A DNA stretch of 64,000 nt from Amycolatopsis acidiphila (GTDB lineage Bacteria > Actinomycetota > Actinomycetes > Mycobacteriales > Pseudonocardiaceae). Below, in pieces: positions 52,018 to 61,374 of the stretch. The stretch lies in NCBI RefSeq assembly GCF_021391495.1, contig NZ_CP090063.1, positions 6,262,001-6,326,000 on the forward strand, read 5' to 3'. The notes under the pieces are model-generated. The model was not told the origin of the DNA, did not search any database, and saw nothing but the letters and a program-made list of their open reading frames with translations. How positions within the stretch are numbered: the stretch's first letter is position 1; each line of letters opens with the position of its first letter. Both the position numbers and the translations under genes were made by a program.

Positions 52018-54295
52018 CGACGACGGGCGTCGAGAGCACCCGGTCGTGCCCGACCGCACGCACGGCGCCGGTGATCTCGAACGAACCGGTGCACGGCAGG
52101 TCGCTCGCCGAGCGGCCGACGCACACCTCGAACGTGCCCGGTTCGACGATGCGGCGCAGGTCGATCCCGGTGAAGCTGGTGCGGTCGGCGTGCAGGCCGA
52201 AGGTGACCCGCCTGCTCTCCCCCGGGCCCAGCGCGACCCTGGCGAAGCCCGCGAGCGCCACCACCGGCCGGGTCACCTGCGCCCGCACGTCGTGCAGGTA
52301 CAGCTGCACCGTCTCCTCCCCGGCGCGCTCCCCGGCGTTGCGCACCGTGACGGAGACCGACACCGTGCCGTCGGCCGGGATTTCCGTGGCGCTCAGGGAC
52401 AAGTCGGAATACTCGTACGTGGTGTAGGAGATCCCGTGACCGAACGGGAACAGCGGGGTCGGGTCCAGGTTGCTGATGCCCTCGCTGTTCCCGCCGAGGG
52501 GCGGGTGCAGGTACGTGTTCGGCGAACCACCCGCGACCCGGGGCACCTGCACCGGCAGCCGGCCCGACGGTGTGACCCGACCGGACAGCACGCCGGACAG
52601 CGCGGAGCCACCCTCCTCACCGGGCATGAACGCCTGGATCATCGCCGCGGCAGCGGTGTGTGGGCCGAGCGCGTACGGACGACCGGATACCACCACGACG
52701 ATCACCGGGGTGCCGGTCGCGAGCAGCGCGGACAGCAGCTCGTCCTGCACGCCGGGCAGGCTCAGGTCCTCCGCGTCGCACCCCTCGCCCGAGGTGCCCT
52801 CACCGAACAGCCCGGCCCGGTCGCCGACAACGGCGACGCACACATCGGCTTTCCCCGCCGCCGCAACGGCTTCCGCAAAACCCGAGCGGTCCTCCTCGCG
52901 GATGGGGCAGCCCTGGTGCAGCGAGATCTCCGCGTCCGGCAGCTCCTGCCGCAACGAGTCCACAAGGGACGGTGCCGCGACGCCGATGCCGAACTCCGGG
53001 AAGCGCGGCAGCACGTGGTTGGGGTAGGAGTAGCAGCCCATGAAGGCGAGCGGGTCGTCGGCGCAGGGCCCGACGAGGGCGATGTTTCCCGCGGTCAGCG
53101 GGAGCACGCCGTCGTTGGCCAGCAGTACCACCGACTTCTCGGCGATCTCGCGGGCGATGGCCCGGTTGCGCGGCGAGTCGAGGTCGATGGCCTCGGTGCG
53201 CGGCGACCAGCCCTGGTCGAGCAGGCCCAGTTCGGCCTTCTGCCGCAGGAGCCGGTGCACGGACCGGTCCACCAGCTGCTCCGGCACCTCTCCCGAGCGG
53301 ACCAGCTCGATCAGTTCCTTGCCGTAGCACAGGGTGTCGGGCAGTTCGACGTCGATGCCCGCGGCCAGCGCGAGCGCACCCGCGTTCCCGACGGTGTCGG
53401 CGACCCGGTGCATGCTCTTGAGGAACGCGATGGCCCAGTAGTCGGAGACGACGACGCCCTCGAAACCCCACTCCTCACGCAGGATTCCGGTCAGCAAGGC
53501 GGCGTTGGCCCCGACGGGCACACCGTCGAGGTCGACGTAGGCGTTCATGACCGCCCGCGCGCCGCCGTCGCGAATCGACATTTCGAACGGCGGCAGGATG
53601 ACGTCGCGGAACTCGCGCGGGCCGATCGAGACCGGGGCGTGGTTGCGGGCGGCGCGGGAGGCGGAGTAGCCCGCGAAATGTTTCAGCGTCGCGATGACGC
53701 CGGTCTTCTCCAGGCCGCGGACGTAGGCGGCGCCGAGCATGCCGACCAGGTACGGGTCCTCGCCGAGCGTCTCCTCGACGCGGCCCCACCGGTAGTCCCG
53801 CACGACGTCGAGCACCGGCGAGAGGCCCTGGTGCACGCCGACCGCGCGCATGTCCTCGGCGATCGCGGCCGACATCCGCTCGACGAGCGCCGGGTCGAAG
53901 GTGGCCGCCCAGGCGAGCGCGGCGGGATAGACGGTGGCGCCGAGGGTGGTGAACCCGGTGAGGCATTCCTCGTGCACGATCGCGGGCACGCCGAGGCGGG
54001 TCTCCTCGACGATCTCCCGCTGCAGCTCGCGCACCCGGGCGGCGCCCTCGGCCGCGGTGACGGGCGCGGTGCCGAAAACCCTGGTCAGATGCCCGATCCC
54101 GGCGGCGCGGACCTGTTCGAACGGCACCCCGCCGCGGGCGAAGACGTCCTGCATCGGCGCCACGTTGCCGCCCAGCTGCTCGTTGCCCGGCCACGCGCTG
54201 CCGAGCTGCGCCACCTTCTCCTCGAGCGTCATCGCCGCCCGCAACGCCTCGGCGCGCTCGTCGGGGGAAAGCGACGTGTCCTGCCAGCGGGTCAT
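52010..54295 (-). CDS. GH3 family beta-glycosidase, probably beta-xylosidase
   Basis: A 761-residue glycoside hydrolase. The (beta/alpha)8 domain contains AIVHEECLTGFTTLGATVYP, K205-H206-F (substrate binding), and nucleophile D285 (GVVVSDYW). The sandwich domain with the acid/base follows, and a fibronectin III-like domain ends the chain (VSVSVTVRNAGERAGEETVQLYL). No signal peptide, so it works inside on imported oligosaccharides. Context (LacI, ABC importer, xylose isomerase) argues for xylo-oligosaccharides; beta-glucosidase activity is possible. Its ATG overlaps the LacI stop (ATGA), so both are one operon. Confidence 0.92.
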   Translation of the reverse strand: MTRWQDTSLSPDERAEALRAAMTLEEKVAQLGSAWPGNEQLGGNVAPMQDVFARGGVPFEQVRAAGIGHLTRVFGTAPVTAAEGAARVRELQREIVEETRLGVPAIVHEECLTGFTTLGATVYPAALAWAATFDPALVERMSAAIAEDMRAVGVHQGLSPVLDVVRDYRWGRVEETLGEDPYLVGMLGAAYVRGLEKTGVIATLKHFAGYSASRAARNHAPVSIGPREFRDVILPPFEMSIRDGGARAVMNAYVDLDGVPVGANAALLTGILREEWGFEGVVVSDYWAIAFLKSMHRVADTVGNAGALALAAGIDVELPDTLCYGKELIELVRSGEVPEQLVDRSVHRLLRQKAELGLLDQGWSPRTEAIDLDSPRNRAIAREIAEKSVVLLANDGVLPLTAGNIALVGPCADDPLAFMGCYSYPNHVLPRFPEFGIGVAAPSLVDSLRQELPDAEISLHQGCPIREEDRSGFAEAVAAAGKADVCVAVVGDRAGLFGEGTSGEGCDAEDLSLPGVQDELLSALLATGTPVIVVVVSGRPYALGPHTAAAAMIQAFMPGEEGGSALSGVLSGRVTPSGRLPVQVPRVAGGSPNTYLHPPLGGNSEGISNLDPTPLFPFGHGISYTTYEYSDLSLSATEIPADGTVSVSVTVRNAGERAGEETVQLYLHDVRAQVTRPVVALAGFARVALGPGESRRVTFGLHADRTSFTGIDLRRIVEPGTFEVCVGRSASDLPCTGSFEITGAVRAVGHDRVLSTPVVVS

Positions 54296-55341
54296 CGTGC
54301 TCCTTGGTCGGCGAGGGGTGCGGTCGAGCCGCGGACGACGAGGTTCGTCGCGAGCTCGACGTGGTGGGAGTCCAGGGTTTCGCCCGCGATGAGGCGCAGC
54401 AGCGTGCGCAGCGCGACGCGGCCCATGTCCTGCAGCGGTTGCCGGACGGTGGTCAGCGCCGGGGTCGCCAGCTCCGCCAGCACGGTGTCGTCGAAACCGA
54501 CCACGCTGATGTCCTGCGGCACGCGCAGGCCACGGCGCCGCGCCGCCTCCATCACGCCGAGCGCGGTGGCGTCGTTCGCGGCGAAGATCGCGGTGGGCGG
54601 TACGTCCAGCGACAGCAGGCGGGTGGCCATCTCGAGCCCGGCGTCGTACTGGAAGTCACCGTGCAGCACCAGTTCCGGTTCGGCGGCGTAACCGGCGTTC
54701 TCCAGCGCCGCCCGGAAACCGTGCAACCGCGCCTGGCTGCACGACGCCGGCAGCGGCCCGCCCGCGAACGCGATCCGGCGGTGGCCCAGGCTCAGCAGGT
54801 GCTCGGTCGCGGCCAGCCCGCCGGACCAGTTCGTCGCGCCCACGCTGGTCACCTCGACGCGCGGCAGGTTGAGCGGGTCGATCACGACCAGCGGCAGCCC
54901 GGCCCTGGCGAAACCCTCCACCTGCGCCAGGCTCAGTTCGGACGTGACGACGATGAGCCCTTCCCGGCCGCTGCTCTTGAGCCGCTGCGCCCAGCTGTTC
55001 TCCGGGGTCAGCGGGCCGGCCTCCTCCGCGACCGGTACCCGGCCGACCACCACGTCAACGCCGATCTCCGAGCCCGCTTCAGTGATGCCACGCAGGATTT
55101 CGAGCGCGTACGGGCTTCTCAGGTCGTCGAAGACGAGGTCCACGACCCGCGAGGGCGAGACCGTCCGGCGGCCGGTCTGCGGCACGTAACCGAAGTCGCG
55201 CAGGACCTCCTCCACGCGGGCGCGCGTCGCGTCGGACACGTCGCCCCGCCCGTTGAGGACCTTCGAGGCCGTCGGCAGCGACACCCCCGCGGCGTCGGCC
55301 ACCATCGCCAGGGTCGCCCGCTTGCCCGAACCAGCCGGCAC
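54292..55341 (-). CDS. LacI-family transcriptional regulator of the sugar locus
   Basis: A 349-residue repressor. The N-terminal helix-turn-helix and hinge are TLAMVADAAGVSLPTASKVLNGRGDVSDATRARV; the ligand domain has a FDDLRSPYALEILRG strand, LVVIDPLNLPRVEVTSVGATNWSGG, and the VVGFDDTVLAELATPALTTVRQP end typical for LacI/GalR proteins. GTG start with GGAGG upstream. It is divergent from the ABC importer genes; two CCGAAA/TTTCGG-type sites lie in the gap. Translationally coupled to GH3 downstream. Xylose or a xylo-oligosaccharide is the likely inducer by context. Confidence 0.94.
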   Translation of the reverse strand: MPAGSGKRATLAMVADAAGVSLPTASKVLNGRGDVSDATRARVEEVLRDFGYVPQTGRRTVSPSRVVDLVFDDLRSPYALEILRGITEAGSEIGVDVVVGRVPVAEEAGPLTPENSWAQRLKSSGREGLIVVTSELSLAQVEGFARAGLPLVVIDPLNLPRVEVTSVGATNWSGGLAATEHLLSLGHRRIAFAGGPLPASCSQARLHGFRAALENAGYAAEPELVLHGDFQYDAGLEMATRLLSLDVPPTAIFAANDATALGVMEAARRRGLRVPQDISVVGFDDTVLAELATPALTTVRQPLQDMGRVALRTLLRLIAGETLDSHHVELATNLVVRGSTAPLADQGAR

Positions 55342-55354
55342 ACCAACCTCCTAT

Positions 55355-55367
55355 CGCAAAATTTCGG
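55355..55367. promoter_or_regulatory. Imperfect LacI operator copy next to the repressor gene
   Basis: CGCAAAATTTCGG is a degenerate form of the operator at 55453-55470, 14 bases before the LacI start codon. Confidence 0.45.
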
Positions 55368-55452
55368 CTCACTGTAGCTCTGCTTTTACCGTCCCGCCAG
55401 CCCCTTGACGACGCGAGCGCGGCAGCTTATCTTCCCTGCCACACCATAGTGT

Positions 55453-55470
55453 TTCCGAAACTTTTCGGAA
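55453..55470. promoter_or_regulatory. LacI-type operator (perfect palindrome)
   Basis: TTCCGAAA-CT-TTTCGGAA is an exact 8-bp inverted repeat with a two-base centre, 23 bases before the substrate-binding protein start codon. Confidence 0.75.
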
Positions 55471-55493
55471 CCTTCGATGGGGAAGGCACGAAG

Positions 55494-56786
55494 ATGACAC
55501 TGGGCAAGCGCCGGACGGCGCAGATGGCGGCCGGCCTGGCCGCGATCCTGACCTTCACGGCGGCCTGTGGCAGCAGCGGGCCGTCGAGCGCCGGCGGCGG
55601 CACCACGGCATGGGCGCTCACCGGCGGTGACGAACAGACCTTCCGCACCTCGTTCTCCGACGCGAAGGTGGACGGCCAGTTCTTCGGCAACGACGCTTAC
55701 AAGCAGAAGATCCGCTCCGCCGTCGGGGCCGGTCAGGCGCCCACCCTGGTGTTCAGCTGGGGCAACGGCGGCATGCTCAAGTCCTGGGTGGACGCCGGGA
55801 AGATCATGGACCTCACCCCCGAGGTGCAGAAGGACCCGACGCTGACCAGCCGGTACCTGCCCTCGGTCGCGCAGACGGGTGTCGTCGACGGCAAGACCTA
55901 CGCGGTGCCCAACAACGGCATGCAGCCGGTCGTGCTGTTCTACAACAAGGACCTGTTCAACCAGATCGGCGCACAGCCCCCGCAGACCTGGGACGAGCTG
56001 ATGGCCCTGCTGCCGCGGTTCAACCAGGCCGGGATCGCCCCGTTCTCGATCGGCGGGCAGAGCAAGTGGCCGCAGCTGATGTGGGAGGAGTACCTCGTCG
56101 ACCGCATCGGCGGGCCCGGGGTGTTCGACGCGATCGCGGCCGACAAGCCCAACGCGTGGTCCGACCCGGCGGTGACCCAGGCCAACACCATGATCCAGCA
56201 GCTCGTCAGCGCCGACGGGTTCGTCAAGGGCTTCAACTCGATCGCCACCGACTCCAACGCCGACACCGCCCTGCTCTACACCGGCAAGGCCGCGATGTAC
56301 CTGATGGGGTCGTGGGCGTTCCCGACGATCAAGCAGTCGGACCCGGACTTCATCTCGAGCGGCAAGCTCGGCTACACCACCTTCCCCACCGTGTCCGGCG
56401 GCAAGGGCGCACCGACCGACATCGTCGGCAACCCGGCGAACTACTGGTCGGTCTCGGCGACGGCGAGCGACCAGCAGAAACAGGCCGCGGTGCAGTACCT
56501 GCGCACCGGCGTGATGAACGACAGCTACGTCGACAGCCTGCTGGCCAACGGTTCCGTGCCGCCGGTCAACGGCATCGAGGCCAAGCTGGCCAAGACCGGG
56601 GACCCGGACTATCTGTCCTATGTGTACGGTCTGGCGAGCAAGGCGCCGAACTTCCAGCTCTCCTGGGACCAGGCCCTCTCGCCCGGGCAGGCCGACTCGC
56701 TGCTGAACAACCTCGACCAGCTGTTCCTCAAGCAGATCACGCCCGAGCAGTTCGCCGCCAACATGAACGCCACGATCGGTAAGTGA
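55494..56786 (+). CDS. Sugar ABC transporter substrate-binding lipoprotein
   Basis: A 430-residue extracytoplasmic binding protein of the cluster-1 (MalE-like) family. Lipobox C25 (FTAAC) is followed by a G/S linker. Conserved stretches are VPNNGMQPVVLFYNKDLFNQIG, PQTWDELMALLPRFNQAGIAPFSIGG, and LLYTGKAAMYLMGSWAFPTIK. First gene of an importer operon with two permeases; the ATG of the next gene overlaps its stop by one base. No ATPase gene is present, as is normal for actinomycetes that share one MsiK-type ATPase. The ligand is probably a xylo-oligosaccharide. Confidence 0.93.
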   Translation: MTLGKRRTAQMAAGLAAILTFTAACGSSGPSSAGGGTTAWALTGGDEQTFRTSFSDAKVDGQFFGNDAYKQKIRSAVGAGQAPTLVFSWGNGGMLKSWVDAGKIMDLTPEVQKDPTLTSRYLPSVAQTGVVDGKTYAVPNNGMQPVVLFYNKDLFNQIGAQPPQTWDELMALLPRFNQAGIAPFSIGGQSKWPQLMWEEYLVDRIGGPGVFDAIAADKPNAWSDPAVTQANTMIQQLVSADGFVKGFNSIATDSNADTALLYTGKAAMYLMGSWAFPTIKQSDPDFISSGKLGYTTFPTVSGGKGAPTDIVGNPANYWSVSATASDQQKQAAVQYLRTGVMNDSYVDSLLANGSVPPVNGIEAKLAKTGDPDYLSYVYGLASKAPNFQLSWDQALSPGQADSLLNNLDQLFLKQITPEQFAANMNATIGK

Positions 56787-57727
56787 TGGAAGCGCCCACG
56801 GTCGCCTCCGAAACGGCCGGGGTCGGGACCAGCGACCCGCGGGCGCCCGGTGCGGGAACACTCCGCACCGGGCCCCACCCGCTGATGGCCGTCCCCGCGC
56901 TCGCGTTCTTCGCCGTGTTCGCGTTGCTCCCGCTGGGTGGGGTCGCCCTGCTGAGCCTCATGCGGTGGGACGGCATCGGCGACCCCGGCTGGACGGGGCT
57001 CGGCAACTGGTCCCGCGCGCTCGGCGATCCGGCGACCTACCACGCGATCTGGCTGTCCGTGCAGGTCATGGTGTTCAGCTGGCTGTTCCAGACGCCGGTC
57101 TCGCTGCTGCTCGGGGTGTTCATCGCCGGGCGCGGCCGGTACCGGGCCACGCTGGGCGTGCTGTACTTCCTGCCGATGCTGCTGTCCTCGGCGGCGATCG
57201 CGATCGCGTTCAAGGCCTTGCTGGACCCGAACTTCGGGATGAGCAGGGCGTTCGGGCTCGACATCCTGTCGCAGGACTGGCTCGGCGACCCGACGCTCAC
57301 GCTGTACGTGGTGATCTTCGTGATCGCCTGGCAGTTCATCCCGTTCCACACCCTGCTCTACCAGGCCGGCGTCCGGCAGATCCCGCGGCAGCTGTACGAG
57401 GCCGCGGAGATCGACGGCGCCGGGCGGGTCCGGCAGTTCTTCTCGATCACGCTGCCGCAGCTGCGGTACACGATCATCACCTCGTCGACGCTGATGCTGG
57501 TCGGCTCGCTGACCTACTTCGACCTCGTCTTCGTGCTCACCGGCGGCGGGCCGGGCAACGCGACCCGGTTCCTGCCGCTGGACATGTACCTCAACGGCTT
57601 CTCGAACAACGACATGGGCCGCGCGAGCACCCTGGCCGTGCTGCTGGTGGTCGCCGGCCTCGCGCTCTCGCTCGGGTTGGCCCGGTTCGCCCGGTTCCAG
57701 CGCGGCAGCCAGCAGGAGGGAATCTGA
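56786..57727 (+). CDS. Sugar ABC transporter permease (MalF-like)
   Basis: A 313-residue permease with six predicted helices after a polar N-terminus (about 1-35). The cytoplasmic EAA loop reads YEAAEIDGAGRVRQFFSITLPQLRY. Conserved GGGPGNATRFLPLDMYLNGFSNNDMGRASTLAV near the end is typical of the MalF-type partner. ATG at 56786 is chosen (TGATG overlap); a GTG three bases earlier is also in frame. Pairs with the next permease to form the channel. Confidence 0.95.
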   Translation: MEAPTVASETAGVGTSDPRAPGAGTLRTGPHPLMAVPALAFFAVFALLPLGGVALLSLMRWDGIGDPGWTGLGNWSRALGDPATYHAIWLSVQVMVFSWLFQTPVSLLLGVFIAGRGRYRATLGVLYFLPMLLSSAAIAIAFKALLDPNFGMSRAFGLDILSQDWLGDPTLTLYVVIFVIAWQFIPFHTLLYQAGVRQIPRQLYEAAEIDGAGRVRQFFSITLPQLRYTIITSSTLMLVGSLTYFDLVFVLTGGGPGNATRFLPLDMYLNGFSNNDMGRASTLAVLLVVAGLALSLGLARFARFQRGSQQEGI

Positions 57728-58548
57728 TGTCCCGCGCCCGTCCCAACGTGCCCGGTGGCGTCGCCGGGTTCGTCTGGCTGGTCGTCGTGCTGGTGCCGGT
57801 GTACTACATCGTCGTGACGAGCCTGCGCAACCAGCGCGGGTTCTTCGACGCGAACCCGCTGGCCGTGCCGTCGAATCCGACGCTGGCGAACTACGACCTG
57901 GTGCTGCGCAACGACTTCCTGCGCTACTTCCTCAACAGTGCGGTCGTCACGCTGGGCACCGTGGTGATCACCGTCGCGGTGTCCCTGATGGCCGCGTACT
58001 ACGTGGTGCGCGGCCGCACCCGCCTCGCCGGGTGGACCTACCGGGCGTTCCTGCTGGGCCTGGCGATCCCCCTGCAGGCCACGATCATCCCGATCTACTA
58101 CCTGATCACGCGCGCGCACCTCTACGACACGCTGCTCGCCGTGATCCTGCCCTCGGTGGCGTTCGCGATCCCGCTGTCGGTGGTCATCCTGGCCAACTTC
58201 CTGCGCGACGTGCCGAAGGAGCTGTTCGAGTCGATGCGCGTGGACGGCGCCGGGCACTGGCGGATGCTGCTCAGCCTGGTGCTGCCGATGGTCAAGCCCG
58301 CGGTCGTCACCGTGGCCGTCTACGACGGGCTCAACGTGTGGAACGGGTTCCTGTTCCCGCTGATCCTCACGCAGAGTTCCGACCAGCGCGTGCTGCCCAT
58401 GGCGTTGTGGGCGTTCCAGGGTCAGTTCCGGGTCGACATCCCGGCGGTGCTCGCCGCCGTGCTGCTCTCGACGCTGCCGGTGCTGGCCCTGTACATCCTC
58501 GGCCGCAGGCAGCTCGTGACCGGGCTGACCGCGGGTTTCGGTAAGTGA
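57727..58548 (+). CDS. Sugar ABC transporter permease (MalG-like)
   Basis: A 273-residue permease with six predicted helices. N-terminal helix GFVWLVVVLVPVYYIVVTSL, PTLANYDLVLRNDFLRYFLNSAVVTLGT, and the EAA loop ELFESMRVDGAGHWRMLLSLVLPMVKP identify the MalG-type partner. Its ATG overlaps the stop of the first permease (TGATG). Last gene of the importer operon; xylA follows after 151 bases with its own strong ribosome site. Confidence 0.95.
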   Translation: MSRARPNVPGGVAGFVWLVVVLVPVYYIVVTSLRNQRGFFDANPLAVPSNPTLANYDLVLRNDFLRYFLNSAVVTLGTVVITVAVSLMAAYYVVRGRTRLAGWTYRAFLLGLAIPLQATIIPIYYLITRAHLYDTLLAVILPSVAFAIPLSVVILANFLRDVPKELFESMRVDGAGHWRMLLSLVLPMVKPAVVTVAVYDGLNVWNGFLFPLILTQSSDQRVLPMALWAFQGQFRVDIPAVLAAVLLSTLPVLALYILGRRQLVTGLTAGFGK

Positions 58549-58577
58549 GTTAGGTTCATCAGGTTCAGTTGTATAGC

Positions 58578-58646
58578 GGCGGAGCCGCCTGCGGTGGGCC
58601 GTCAACCGGCGCCGCCGCGGGTTCTCAGACGTCCTCTCGCGAGGAC
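58578..58646. repeat. Two hairpins upstream of xylA
   Basis: GGCGG-AG-CCGCC at 58578-58589 and GTCCTC-TCGC-GAGGAC at 58631-58646. A tandem repeat AGGTTCATC AGGTTCA (58552-58567) precedes them. They may be a terminator, an operator or an intergenic repeat. Confidence 0.5.
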
Positions 58647-58699
58647 AGCGCCGACGTGGTGAAGTGGCATTCATGAGACACGTTCGTTAGGAGAAGGAC

Positions 58700-59857
58700 A
58701 TGCCGGATTACACCCCTACCCGTGAGGACAGGTTCTCGTTCGGGTTGTGGACCGTGGGCTGGCAGGGGGTGGACGTCTTCGGCGGCGCGGCCCGCCCGCC
58801 GCTGGACCCGGCCGAGGCCGTGCACCGCCTGTCGGACCTGGGCGCCTACGGCATCACCTTCCACGACGACGACGTGATCCCGTTCGGCTCCTCGCCCGCG
58901 GAGAAGGAGGCGGCGCTCAAGCCGCTGCGCGAGGCGCTGGCCACCACCGGCGTCCAGGTGCCGATGATCACCACGAACCTGTTCTCGCACGCGGTGTTCC
59001 GCGACGGTGGGTTCACCAACAACGACCGCGACGTGCGCCGCTTCGCGTTGCGCAAGGTACTGGACAACCTGGACCTTGCCGCGGAGCTAGGCGCGCGCAC
59101 GTTCGTGTGCTGGGGCGGGCGCGAGGGCGCCGAGTCCGGTGCCGCCAAGGACATCAGGGCGGCGCTGGACCGGTACAAGGAAGCCGTCGACACGATGACG
59201 CAGTACATCGTCGACTCCGGCTACGACCTGCGCATCGCGATCGAGCCGAAGCCGAACGAGCCGCGCGGCGACATCCTGCTGCCGACGCTCGGGCACGCGC
59301 TCGCGTTCATCACCGAGCTGGACCGGCCGGAGCTGGTCGGGCTCAACCCGGAGGTCGGGCACGAGGAGATGGCCGGGCTGAACTACGCGCACGGGCTCGC
59401 GCAGGCGCTGTGGCACGGCAAGCTGTTCCACATCGACCTCAACGGCCAGCACGGGCCCCGGTTCGACCAGGACCTGCGGTTCGGCGCGGGCAACGCGCGC
59501 GGCGCGTTCTGGACCGTCGACATCGTCGAGCACGGCGGTTACGACGGCCCGCGGCATTTCGACTTCAAGCCGCCGCGCACGGAGGACTTCGACGGGGTCT
59601 GGGCCTCGGCGGCCGGCTGCATGCGCAACTACCTGATCCTGCGGGCGAAGGCACAGGCCTTCCGCGCGGACCCGGAGGTGCAGGCGGCGCTGGCCGCGGC
59701 CCGCGTCGACGAGCTGTCCCAGCCGACGCTCACCGCGGGCGAGAGCCTGGCGGCGTTCCGCGCGGAGGAGTTCGACCCCGAGGCCGCCGCCACCCGCGGC
59801 ATGGCGTTCGAGGCGCTGGACCAGCTCGCGCTGGACCACCTCTACGGCGTGCGCTGA
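58700..59857 (+). CDS. xylA: Xylose isomerase
   Basis: A 385-residue class I (Streptomyces-type) xylose isomerase, short at the N-terminus. Metal and substrate residues are H55 and D58 (FHDDD), E182/K184 ([11 protein letters not shown]), E in [13 protein letters not shown], and HIDLNGQHG near the second metal. It converts xylose to xylulose. AGGAGAAGG just upstream supports the ATG. A partner xylulokinase gene (xylB) is not in this window. It is on the same strand as the importer operon and ends in the strongest terminator of the region. Confidence 0.96.
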   Translation: MPDYTPTREDRFSFGLWTVGWQGVDVFGGAARPPLDPAEAVHRLSDLGAYGITFHDDDVIPFGSSPAEKEAALKPLREALATTGVQVPMITTNLFSHAVFRDGGFTNNDRDVRRFALRKVLDNLDLAAELGARTFVCWGGREGAESGAAKDIRAALDRYKEAVDTMTQYIVDSGYDLRIAIEPKPNEPRGDILLPTLGHALAFITELDRPELVGLNPEVGHEEMAGLNYAHGLAQALWHGKLFHIDLNGQHGPRFDQDLRFGAGNARGAFWTVDIVEHGGYDGPRHFDFKPPRTEDFDGVWASAAGCMRNYLILRAKAQAFRADPEVQAALAAARVDELSQPTLTAGESLAAFRAEEFDPEAAATRGMAFEALDQLALDHLYGVR

Positions 59858-59866
59858 CCTTCTGCC

Positions 59867-59916
59867 AATGGTCTGCTTTCGCTGCTCGAAGGGGTGCGAA
59901 AGCAGACCATTTTTTT
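59867..59916 (+). terminator. Rho-independent terminator of xylA with U-tract
   Basis: A 16-bp perfect stem (59867-59882 with 59896-59911) around a 13-base loop, followed by a run of six to seven T. The only classical U-tract terminator in the window. Confidence 0.93.
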
Positions 59917-59987
59917 GCTGTTTTCCGGCAGGCACCCGGTCATCACGTTTCGCCAAGGTCGGGTAGTCGAGCTCGCGCCGACGGTCG

Positions 59988-61286
59988 CTACGGCGTGTGC
60001 TGACCGTCGAGCCGGGTGAGGCGGGTCTTCATCTCCGAGCGTCCGAGTGAGCCCGGCGGGACGAGCGTGACGGCGGCCGGGACCGAGAGGCGGGCCTTGA
60101 TCAGGACCTCGATCTCCCGGGCCAGCCCGTCGTCGCGGGACTCGCCCCACTCGGCCTCGACGCGCAGCGGCGGCTCGACCCGCGGCCCCTCGCCGGGCAG
60201 CACGACCTGGATCGCCCCCGAGGTCCGCGGGTGCAGGGTCTGCACCAGATCCCGCACCGCCGACGGGAACACGTTGACGCCCAGCACGATCAGCATGTCG
60301 TCGGTGCGCCCGATGCACCGGATCAGCGGTGCGCCGTCGGTGTCCATGCCGGTGACGGTGACCCGGTCGCGGGTGCGGAACCGGACGAGCGGGCAGCATT
60401 CCCGGTCGACGGCGGTGTAGACCAGTTCGCCGCTCGCGCCCGCCTCCGGGTCGATCGCGTCGCCGGTCACCGGGTCGATCAGCTCGACCAGCACGTGTTT
60501 CCCGCCGGTGTACCGCATCCCGGCAGTACCGGGCCGTTCGGCGAACAGGATCGGCGCCATGTCCGCGTTGCCGAGCCCCTCGGTGACCGTCGCGCCCCAT
60601 TCGTTCTGGATGTGCTCGCGGAACGCGGGCTCACCGCCGCCCGGCTCGCCGCCCACCATGATCTTCGTCAGCCCGAACTCGCGCGGGTCGCGGCCGAGCC
60701 GCTCCCGGACGTACTCGGCGAGATATCGCGCGTACGAGGGCGTCGAATGCAGCGTGGTGACCCCGAGGGACGACATCGCGAGCGCCGCCTTCTCCGAAGC
60801 GCCGGTGCCGATCGGCACCATCGTCGCGCCGATGCGCTCGATCGCATCGCGCACCGGCAGGCCGCCGACGAACAACGTCAGCCCCGCCCCGTGCACCACC
60901 ACGTCCGACGCGACGAGCCCCTGCCTGCGCATCGCGCTCGCCGTCATCTCCGTCCACGCCTCGGCGTCGCGGCTGGTGACGCCCACCCAGCTCGGCCGCC
61001 CGGTCGTGCCGGTCGAGGCGTGCACCCGCACCACCTGCGCCATCCCGACGGCCGCGTGGCGTCCCAGCGGCGGTGCCGCGGCCTGGCTTTCGCGCAGCAT
61101 CTGCTTGCCGGTGAAGGGAAACTTGCTGATGGCCTCGATGCTGTCGAACGCGGCGGGCGCCACCCCGTGCTCGGCGAACAGCTCCCGGTAGAACGGCGAC
61201 CGGCGGACGAGCACATCGAGCTGTCGGCGCAGCAGCGCGAGCACCGCGCCGGCGTCGTCGGCGGCCACGAAACTGGGGGGCAGCAC
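59988..61286 (-). CDS. Phenylacetate-CoA ligase family enzyme (PaaK-like)
   Basis: A 432-residue adenylate-forming enzyme. It has the PaaK order: SPFYRELFAEHGV, the ATP loop VHASTGTTGRPSWVGVT, MVGGEPGGGEPAF, ELVYTAVDRECCPLVRFRTRDRV and IGRTDDMLIVLGVNVFP; a C-terminal ACT-like domain ends in GRSEMKTRL. It should activate an aromatic acid (phenylacetate or a benzoate relative) with CoA. Other paa genes are not nearby. GTG start has GAGGAGA with a seven-base spacer. The IclR gene lies upstream on the same strand, 88 bases away, and is the probable regulator. Confidence 0.92.
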   Translation of the reverse strand: MLPPSFVAADDAGAVLALLRRQLDVLVRRSPFYRELFAEHGVAPAAFDSIEAISKFPFTGKQMLRESQAAAPPLGRHAAVGMAQVVRVHASTGTTGRPSWVGVTSRDAEAWTEMTASAMRRQGLVASDVVVHGAGLTLFVGGLPVRDAIERIGATMVPIGTGASEKAALAMSSLGVTTLHSTPSYARYLAEYVRERLGRDPREFGLTKIMVGGEPGGGEPAFREHIQNEWGATVTEGLGNADMAPILFAERPGTAGMRYTGGKHVLVELIDPVTGDAIDPEAGASGELVYTAVDRECCPLVRFRTRDRVTVTGMDTDGAPLIRCIGRTDDMLIVLGVNVFPSAVRDLVQTLHPRTSGAIQVVLPGEGPRVEPPLRVEAEWGESRDDGLAREIEVLIKARLSVPAAVTLVPPGSLGRSEMKTRLTRLDGQHTP

Positions 61287-61374
61287 GGATTCTCTCCTCG
61301 GGACGGCGAACTCGTCCCGTCAGAATCCGGTGGGAGGTCGCGGGCCAGCGAGGCCGATTCCGCGGGGTGGAAGA

